From the NCBI GenBank assembly GCA_902764045.1, contig CACWUI010000094.1, forward strand, positions 1 to 5,091: DNA of 5,091 bases. The letters are read 5' to 3'. Under the pieces are notes generated by a model. It was not told the DNA's origin and did no database searches. It worked only from the letters and a program-made list of their open reading frames with translations. Position numbers and translations under genes: made by a program. The stretch is from an uncultured Lachnospiraceae bacterium. Lineage in GTDB: Bacteria > Bacillota > Clostridia > Lachnospirales > Lachnospiraceae. Shown here in pieces: positions 1 through 3,444 of this stretch (its first letter is position 1; each line of letters opens with the position of its first letter).

Positions 1-446
1 TCCATATCTTCATAGGAAAGGGAGATCGTGTGACCGTACTCAGCAGCCCAGCAGCCTGTACACTTAAGGTTACATGCACTGGTTGGATCAATTAGCACGA
101 GCCAGGGAATTGAACATCCGTATTTTTCCTTGTTCTGCTGTGCAATCTTAAATCCTCTGAAGCCTGCCTCATAACCTAAGTTAAGAGCCCTGTTCTTTAT
201 GATTTTAGGATCTATATCATCAAAAAGGCTGTCAGCGTACTTCATCCACTTACTGTTAGGATCATTAAAAATGTCTCTGAACCTCTGGTAAGCTGCCGAT
301 GACCATACATCGCCGAGAACCTTCTCAACAAGATCAACAAGCTACATAAGAGCCTTCTGTCTGTCCTTACCTGCGTGCTTAAGCGCAGCATCTACTACTA
401 CTTCAAACATCTTTCTTTGTGCTTTATGCGCCAAATCGAATGCCAT
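1..446 (-). pseudogene. Radical SAM protein, 5' part, interrupted by an in-frame TAG at codon 35
   Basis: Reading leftward from ATG at 446-444, preceded by GGGAGG at a normal distance, one frame gives 148 codons to the window edge, broken only by a TAG at 344-342 (codon 35). The frame shows a helical N-terminal region (about residues 1-115), then DPTSACNLKCTGCWAAEYG at about 120-138. C125, C129 and C132 form the CxxxCxxC motif that binds the radical SAM 4Fe-4S cluster. The family cleaves S-adenosylmethionine to start radical chemistry; the substrate of this branch is not visible. The protein quality is the same on both sides of the stop, so the mutation is probably recent or a sequencing error. 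After the stop the first in-frame ATG is codon 68 (245-243), without a visible ribosome binding site, though it would keep the cysteines. The 3' end lies outside the window. Confidence 0.85.
342..344 (-). other. Premature TAG stop inside the radical SAM frame
   Basis: CTA on the plus strand is TAG on the coding strand, exactly in frame with the ATG at 446 (34 codons upstream). The frame before it ends in RQKALM and after it continues LVDLVEKVLGDVW, an unbroken helix-like pattern. A single substitution from AAG or CAG would explain it. Confidence 0.85.
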
Positions 447-494
447 ATCAAAACCTCCCAAGCTTTATGCTGTAATTTAATTCTGTTTGTTTTG

Positions 495-577
495 AAGACA
501 GGGGGACGTTGCTTTTGTCTTTCTGTTATTCCTATTTGTAATAATTCTCCAAGACAAAAGCAGCGTCCCCTTGTCTT
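495..577. repeat. REP/MITE-like long inverted repeat (27-nt arms, 29-nt loop)
   Basis: The arms 495-521 and 551-577 are reverse complements at 25 of 27 positions. Both departures become G-U pairs in a plus-strand RNA (501/571 and 509/563), so all 27 positions can pair in that transcript but not in the opposite one. Each arm is itself bounded by AAGACA and TGTCTT and carries the core GGGGACG, giving nested palindromy. This AAGACA-GGGGACG-TGTCTT style resembles the REP/MITE sequences that Y1 (IS200-like/RAYT) transposases mobilise in Firmicutes; that is recalled from general knowledge, not searched. No transposase is in the window. It lies between the radical SAM start and the small membrane gene, with no T-run after it, so a terminator role is less likely. 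Confidence 0.75.
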
Positions 578-691
578 TAAATAATTGGTTTCAAGGGTTG
601 GGGCGGATAAGTGTATTATATAAAAAATAATTTATAGCATTTTTATTCCGTGCATATGCATATTACAAAAATAAGTAATAAAGGAGGTCCT

Positions 692-859
692 ATGTCTCTC
701 TGGCTAAGTATACTAATCGGCAGCCTGATTTCTATTTCAATAAGTATTATCTTGGCTCTATCAAAAAAGAATTTTCATACAAAAAACTTATCACTAAAGT
801 GGCATTTAATCATAGGCGCTTTAGTTGGTACAATCATCGGCTTAATACAATCAATATGA
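692..859 (+). CDS. Small two-helix membrane protein, function unknown
   Basis: A 55-residue protein beginning MSLWLSILIGSLIS and ending GTIIGLIQSI. The ATG at 692 is chosen because AAAGGAGG at 680-687 sits at ideal distance; an upstream GTG at 650 in the same frame would put that ribosome binding site inside the gene. Two hydrophobic segments are visible, about residues 3-23 and 36-54, separated by a short basic stretch (KKNFHTKNLSLK), suggesting a hairpin in the cytoplasmic membrane with a positively charged cytoplasmic loop. The next start codon (876) follows 16 nt after the stop with its own strong ribosome binding site, so the two were probably co-transcribed. I do not recognise a family. 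It could be an accessory protein of an exporter or a short toxin-like peptide, but nothing in the sequence decides this. Confidence 0.7.
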   Translation: MSLWLSILIGSLISISISIILALSKKNFHTKNLSLKWHLIIGALVGTIIGLIQSI

Positions 860-875
860 TTATCAAGGAGAAAAA

Positions 876-1010
876 ATGACAACAGAGAAAAAATTATTAC
901 TTGAGATATCGGGGAAGTATCTTTTGTCACATCTGCAGATGCGGCAAAAGATACTTCCCCGGTATCACTATGTTGCGCGCTTTAATTTCATCTGCGGTTA
1001 CCACGAATGA
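876..1010 (+). pseudogene. 5' remnant of an unknown gene running into a 62-bp palindrome
   Basis: ATG at 876 is preceded by AAGGAG (865-870) at 5 nt spacing, a high-quality translation start 16 nt after the membrane gene. Only about the first 10 codons (MTTEKKLLLE) look like native coding sequence. From 905 the frame runs through the palindrome, then through the end of the antisense regulator gene, and stops at 1008-1010 after 44 codons, overlapping the convergent regulator by 23 bp. I infer that the original gene was cut by the insertion or rearrangement that brought in the palindrome and the segment to its right. A 44-residue peptide could still be made. The identity of the original gene cannot be told from ten codons. 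Confidence 0.55.
905..966. repeat. 62-bp near-perfect palindrome
   Basis: The sequence from GATATCGGGGAAGTATC to GATACTTCCCCGGTATC is its own reverse complement about a centre between 935 and 936 (CATCTGCAGATG core), with three mismatched pairs out of 31. There is essentially no loop, so it would extrude as a cruciform or fold as a long hairpin if transcribed. No T-run follows it. It lies at the point where the plus-strand gene beginning at 876 loses coherence and shortly before the 39-bp direct repeat at 980, so it sits at or near a breakpoint. It may be a REP/MITE-type element; it shares no obvious core with the repeat at 495-577 beyond a run of G residues. Confidence 0.85.
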
Positions 1011-1018
1011 CCTCCTCT
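980..1018. repeat. Left copy of a 39-bp direct repeat (hipB end / hipA start)
   Basis: Matches 3255-3293 at 38 of 39 positions (G at 1005, T at 3280). On the minus strand it spells the last codons of the regulator gene plus a downstream translation start: AGAGGAGG, then GTG GTA ACC GCA GAT GAA ATT AAA. Identity ends abruptly at both sides: to the left this copy continues into unrelated sequence and the palindrome, to the right into the intact regulator gene. Confidence 0.9.
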
Positions 1019-1260
1019 ATGGATGTGGGCTTTACATTTGCAAAAAGACCTGTTATCTCAGCGTCTTCTCCTATGGCAGATACGAGCTTCACAAGTGAAA
1101 CGAAAGAAATCTCACCCAGTCTTTCAAATCTTTTGACAGTGGAATAAGGCACACCGCTTTTTTCACTCACTGTTTTTATAGTAATATTTTTCCTTTTTCT
1201 TAATTCCCGAAATCGTTTTGCTGTGTTTAGTGCCATTTCATATGGCGTTTCAAGAAACAT
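988..1260 (-). CDS. HipB-like XRE-family helix-turn-helix regulator
   Basis: 90 residues, start ATG at 1260-1258 with AAGGTGG (1276-1270) 9 nt upstream; an in-frame Met9 is an alternative start. Residues about 13-65 form an XRE/Cro-type DNA-binding domain, with the helix-turn-helix at about 26-47 (ITIKTVSEKSGVPYSTVKRF). The pattern FRELRKRK...EKSGV...KRFER.GEIS..SL.KL and the C-terminal LFAN...SIEEVI tail resemble small antitoxin/regulators normally encoded just upstream of hipA. Consistent with that, AGAGGAGG near the 3' end is followed by a GTG start overlapping the stop, but the hipA-like frame breaks off after about eight codons at 980, so the partner is lost here. It diverges from the ATPase gene. 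Its own promoter overlaps a 14-bp dyad, suggesting autorepression. DNA binding is confident; its targets are inferred. Confidence 0.85.
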   Translation of the reverse strand: MFLETPYEMALNTAKRFRELRKRKNITIKTVSEKSGVPYSTVKRFERLGEISFVSLVKLVSAIGEDAEITGLFANVKPTSIEEVIRGNRR

Positions 1261-1278
1261 ATCAGATCACCACCTTGG

Positions 1279-1292
1279 GCTAATATTTTAGC
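1279..1292. promoter_or_regulatory. Putative operator dyad O1 at the regulator promoter
   Basis: GCTAATATTTTAGC: GCTAA and TTAGC half-sites around a 4-bp centre. It covers the proposed -10 box of the regulator promoter (1285-1290) and differs from the dyad at 1320-1333 by one base. The 41-bp centre-to-centre distance, close to four helical turns, puts both on one DNA face. Confidence 0.6.
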
Positions 1293-1313
1293 GATATTTG
1301 CGATGAAACGCAA
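1285..1313 (-). promoter_or_regulatory. Promoter of the HTH regulator gene
   Basis: On the minus strand, -35 TTGCGT (1313-1308), a 17-bp spacer and -10 TAAAAT (1290-1285) form a sigma-A-type promoter. Transcription would begin near 1278, just upstream of the ribosome binding site at 1276-1270, giving a very short leader. The -10 lies within dyad O1. Confidence 0.5.
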
Positions 1314-1319
1314 TATTTC

Positions 1320-1333
1320 GCTAATATATTAGC
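1320..1333. promoter_or_regulatory. Putative operator dyad O2
   Basis: GCTAATATATTAGC is a perfect 14-bp palindrome just upstream of the regulator's -35 box. With O1 it also forms a larger inverted arrangement: TTAGCGATATTTGCG (1288-1302) against CGCAATATTTCGCTAA (1309-1324), nearly reverse complementary with one base inserted. Confidence 0.6.
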
Positions 1334-1352
1334 AAGTAAAGTTACTAATTAG

Positions 1353-1432
1353 CGCCAAAGTAATTTAGTTAAGCTCATAGTTAGATTCCAACATAGGGGT
1401 CTAACCATGTGCTTAACTTAATTACTTTGCCG
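1353..1432. repeat. 80-bp imperfect palindrome between the divergent promoters
   Basis: The outer arms 1356-1374 and 1411-1429 pair at 18 of 19 positions. The stem continues inward through CAT/ATG and GTTAGA/TCTAAC to a six-base AACATA loop (1390-1395) with few mismatches, and outward through CG (1353-1354) and CG (1431-1432) around one mismatch. It lies between the two promoters, upstream of both -35 boxes, so it is probably untranscribed from either and not an obvious terminator. It may be a small inserted MITE-like element or a recognition structure. I see no clear target-site duplication. Confidence 0.8.
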
Positions 1433-1446
1433 GTAAACAGTATATC

Positions 1447-1475
1447 TTGACTTTGCAATAATTAGCGACTAAAAT
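1447..1475 (+). promoter_or_regulatory. Promoter of the DUF4143 ATPase gene
   Basis: -35 TTGACT (1447-1452), a 17-bp spacer and -10 TAAAAT (1470-1475) make a strong sigma-A-type match, predicting a start near 1482 and a leader of about 35 nt. The -10 overlaps the nested palindrome at 1465-1499, so a protein bound there should block transcription. Confidence 0.65.
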
Positions 1476-1499
1476 AAAGCATAACTTTAAATTAGTCGC
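1465..1499. promoter_or_regulatory. Nested palindrome over the ATPase promoter and leader
   Basis: GCGACTAA (1465-1472) and TTAGTCGC (1492-1499) are reverse complements. Inside them TAAAG (1475-1479) and CTTTA (1485-1489) also pair, with symmetric AA/AA bulges and a CATAA loop. The outer half-site is contiguous with TTAGCG (1462-1467), the motif found at the regulator's own promoter. It ends two bases before the ribosome binding site. It is a likely operator for the divergent regulator; if transcribed, only the inner hairpin would be fully in the RNA. Confidence 0.55.
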
Positions 1500-1516
1500 G
1501 AAAGAGGTGCGATAAT

Positions 1517-2749
1517 ATGCCATACATAGAACGATCAATATCTGAAGTTTTAAAAAAAAGAGTCTCTCAAAGCAAGTGTACTTTAATTACCGGCGCGAGG
1601 CAAGTCGGAAAGTCGACTTTGATCAGACACATTTTCCCGGATTATAATGCAGTAAGCTTTGATGACCGCCTTACTCGTGTACAGGCAAAAGAAGAACCTG
1701 TGCTTTTTTTTATGAATAATCCTTGCCCTCTTTTTATCGATGAGGTACAAAAGGAGAGCTCTGTTCTGGAAGAAATAAAGCTTATCGCTGATAAAAGTGA
1801 TGATAGGGGTTTGTTTATCCTTTCCGGTTCGCAAAGACTTGAACTTATGAAAGGCATCAGCGAATCGCTCGCAGGAAGAGTTTCTATATCCGAGCTATCA
1901 GGGCTTTCCGCGAGGGAGATAAAGGGCATAGGTTTTAATAAAGAATTTTGTCCGAATGAGACTTACCTTTCGGAGCGTGAAAAGGAATTAATACCTTTTG
2001 ATAATATCTGGGAGATCATCCATAAGGGTTTTTACCCTGAATTATATGATGTAGAAAGGGATTGGCATGATTTTTATTCCTCTTATGTTTCTACTTATCT
2101 TGAGAGGGATGTAAATGAGCTGATTGCTGCTGACAGTATTACATTTACAAAATTTTTGACTGCAACCGCAGCAAGAACCGGAGAGCTGCTTAATTATTCC
2201 AATATAGCAAATGATATCGGCGTTAGTCTTCCTACCGTAAAAAGTTGGATATCTGTCTTAGAACGGACAGGCATAGTCTATATCCTGCAGGCATTCAGTC
2301 CTGCTGCATTGAAGAGAGCCATAAAAACACCAAAGCTATACTTCCGGGATACGGGACTTGCCTGTTATCTTACCAGATGGCTAACCGCAGATGCTCTGAA
2401 AAATTCAGCAGTAGCAGGTAATATGTTTGAAACCTTTGTAGTTTCCGAGATCTTAAAATCCTATACAAATGCAGGCAAGGATTACCGTTTTAACATCTTC
2501 TTTTACAGAGGCAAGGATAAGAGATCCTCTTCTGAAAATGAGATAGACCTTATCATTGAGGAGAATGGTGTGCTTTATCCTGTTGAGATAAAGATGACCG
2601 GAAATCCCAATGCACGAATGCTCTCTACGGCATCGGTTTTAGATAATGTCGCAGGAAAAAAACGCGGAGCCGGCGTTATAGTCTGTCTTATTGATAAAAA
2701 AATGTATCTACAAGATGACTTGATAGCATTGCCTGTTGAGTATTTGTAA
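1517..2749 (+). CDS. AAA ATPase with DUF4143 / PD-(D/E)XK-like C-terminus
   Basis: 410 residues, complete, start ATG 1517 with AAAGAGGTG at 1501-1509. The N-terminal AAA_14-type domain has a Walker A motif GARQVGKS (26-33), Walker B LFIDE (72-76, D75 and E76), a sensor-like SGSQ (103-106) and LAGR (118-121). Then come GFYP (171-174) and YLERD (194-198), a probable winged-helix segment (about 224-257), and KLYFRDTGL (273-281), all typical of DUF4143. The end carries a PD-(D/E)XK-like set: E305, E342-x-D344 and E357-I-K359. The length is usual for this family (COG1373-like), whose cellular role is poorly defined; members occur in many accessory loci. The intact catalytic sets suggest ATP hydrolysis and possible nuclease activity, acting in the cytoplasm on nucleic acid (inference). 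It is transcribed alone, divergent from the HTH regulator, from a dyad-overlapped promoter, and is followed by a terminator-like hairpin. Confidence 0.92.
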   Translation: MPYIERSISEVLKKRVSQSKCTLITGARQVGKSTLIRHIFPDYNAVSFDDRLTRVQAKEEPVLFFMNNPCPLFIDEVQKESSVLEEIKLIADKSDDRGLFILSGSQRLELMKGISESLAGRVSISELSGLSAREIKGIGFNKEFCPNETYLSEREKELIPFDNIWEIIHKGFYPELYDVERDWHDFYSSYVSTYLERDVNELIAADSITFTKFLTATAARTGELLNYSNIANDIGVSLPTVKSWISVLERTGIVYILQAFSPAALKRAIKTPKLYFRDTGLACYLTRWLTADALKNSAVAGNMFETFVVSEILKSYTNAGKDYRFNIFFYRGKDKRSSSENEIDLIIEENGVLYPVEIKMTGNPNARMLSTASVLDNVAGKKRGAGVIVCLIDKKMYLQDDLIALPVEYL

Positions 2750-2803
2750 AATTTATTGTTATTCATCTTCCAAAACTTTTTTCTATCCGTAACCGCACTG
2801 GCT

Positions 2804-2845
2804 TACCTCATTCTCTTTGTATTAGAAGAGAATGAGGTACTTTTA
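2804..2845 (+). terminator. Intrinsic terminator after the ATPase gene
   Basis: The stem TTACCTCATTCTCTT.. (2804-2818) pairs with 2825-2839 over 15 positions (one wobble at the loop end), loop GTATTA, followed by CTTTTAA. It lies 54 bp after the ATPase stop and is oriented for that gene. The U-tract is short, so efficiency may be moderate. Confidence 0.65.
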
Positions 2846-2932
2846 ATGAAAGCTAAAAGAACAAGCTCTTGGTTTTGCGTTAAATGGTTTTTTGCTATAT
2901 TTAAAGGTTCAATCATTTTTTAAGGACATTAA

Positions 2933-3228
2933 GCGATATACACAGGTGAATTCGATACCTACTGGTCCGGGACTTCATCTATTGAAAGTCTGCTAAGATA
3001 TATCAGTTATGATTACATGGGGCTAAAGGCAACTATTGCAGGGCTTATCGGCGGTATGGATGCAGAAGCGGTGGCTGACCGAATAGAAAGGATACATCGG
3101 GAAGAAAGGTTCATTCTTTCCGGCTCTGGTTGTAGAACTGAAATGGAATAAATCCGCTGAGGGCGCGATCTCGCAAATCAGAAAAAAGCATTATCCTGAA
3201 AAGCTTAAAGGCTTTGGTGGAGAGATTT
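2933..3228 (+). pseudogene. Decayed AAA-ATPase_like / PDDEXK_9 protein remnant
   Basis: Frame 2 from 2933 reads AIYTGEFDTYWSGTSS and continues to about 3095 (SYDYMGLKATIAGLIGG). This resembles the middle of AAA-ATPase_like (PF09820) proteins, where YW..TSS is characteristic. From about 3099 the coherent sequence moves to frame 3: PALVVELKWNKSAEGAISQI then RKKHYPEKLKGFGGEIF, typical of the PDDEXK_9 (PF08011) nuclease-like domain with its E-L-K catalytic element. The N-terminal ATPase part with the Walker motifs is absent, roughly a hundred residues seem missing between the two pieces, and the C-terminal strand ends abruptly at about 3228, where sequence of another origin begins. No start codon or ribosome binding site fits. 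It is a multiply broken relic of the sort of ATPase often present in many copies per genome. Family assignment is from remembered motifs. Confidence 0.8.
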
Positions 3229-3293
3229 TCCGACCCGTACTCCGTCATAATAAACTTTAATTTCATCTGCGGTTACCACTAATGACCTCCTCT
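3229..3293 (-). pseudogene. hipB-end / hipA-start fragment, antisense
   Basis: On the minus strand this reads AGAGGAGG, then GTG and VVTADEIKVYYDGVRVGK, or the overlapping end of a hipB-like frame, EEVISGNRR and stop. VYYDGVRVG resembles the first beta-strand segment of HipA-type kinases (inference from pattern). After about 18 codons, at 3229, the sequence passes into the PDDEXK_9 remnant. The other side stops at 3293, where similarity to the intact regulator ends. It is therefore a short stub of a hipBA junction whose hipB body is missing here, while the full hipB-like gene lies at 988-1260. Confidence 0.6.
3255..3293. repeat. Right copy of the 39-bp direct repeat
   Basis: 38 of 39 positions match 980-1018, in the same orientation, about 2.24 kb apart. 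Here the repeat is continuous on its left with hipA-like codons (3229-3254), whereas the left copy is continuous on its right with the hipB-like gene. Recombination between the copies would rejoin hipA start and hipB on the excised circle. Confidence 0.9.
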
Positions 3294-3324
3294 TAGTGAC
3301 TTAATAATCTGCAGCTAAAAATTT

Positions 3325-3376
3325 TAGACAATCATCGTAAAATGTCTTAAGTTTGACACAACACGACAATTGTCTA
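3325..3376. promoter_or_regulatory. Palindromic putative operator(s) upstream of the YhgE-type gene
   Basis: GACAATTGTC (3365-3374) is a perfect 10-bp palindrome lying exactly in the spacer of the promoter at 3353-3380. The longer arms TAGACAAT (3325-3332) and ATTGTCTA (3369-3376) are also reverse complements, so the AGACAAT motif occurs twice upstream of and within the promoter. A TetR-like or similar repressor would be a natural ligand, but none is encoded in the window. Confidence 0.45.
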
Positions 3377-3380
3377 TTTT
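3353..3380 (+). promoter_or_regulatory. Promoter of the YhgE-type gene
   Basis: -35 TTGACA (3353-3358, consensus), 16-bp spacer, -10 TATTTT (3375-3380). This predicts a start near 3387 and a leader of about 58 nt. A second, weaker candidate is TTGCCT (3385-3390), 17 bp, TATTGG (3408-3413). ATTGTATT occurs twice, at 3404-3411 and 3423-3430, in the leader. Confidence 0.55.
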
Positions 3381-3444
3381 TTTGTTGCCTTTCGCGGACT
3401 ATGATTGTATTGGAAAAATATAATTGTATTAGGAAGTGATTCTT

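Noticed and set aside
375..584. 69-codon plus-strand open frame
   Set aside because: It is antisense to the start of the radical SAM gene, runs through the inverted repeat, is rich in Cys and Phe, and has no ribosome binding site.
650..691. Upstream GTG start for the small membrane protein
   Set aside because: It lies in a TGCATATGCA palindrome without a ribosome binding site, while AAAGGAGG directly precedes the ATG at 692.
905..966. Palindrome as a rho-independent terminator
   Set aside because: No T-run follows on either strand, the stem has almost no loop, and it lies inside an open frame.
901..1098. 65-codon plus-strand open frame with several Cys
   Set aside because: It is made of the palindrome plus the antisense of the HTH regulator gene and has no ribosome binding site.
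1261..1516. Replication origin or CRISPR-like array
   Set aside because: The repeats are short dyads with irregular spacing that fit operators at two promoters; there are no regular spacers and no replication initiator gene.
1583..1929. Two minus-strand open frames inside the ATPase gene
   Set aside because: Both are shadows of the ATPase, which has complete Walker and DUF4143 motifs on the other strand.
2846..2923. 25-codon open frame starting MKAKRTSSWF
   Set aside because: The only possible ribosome binding site lies in the terminator stem, and the peptide is short with no recognisable pattern; it is probably chance or debris.
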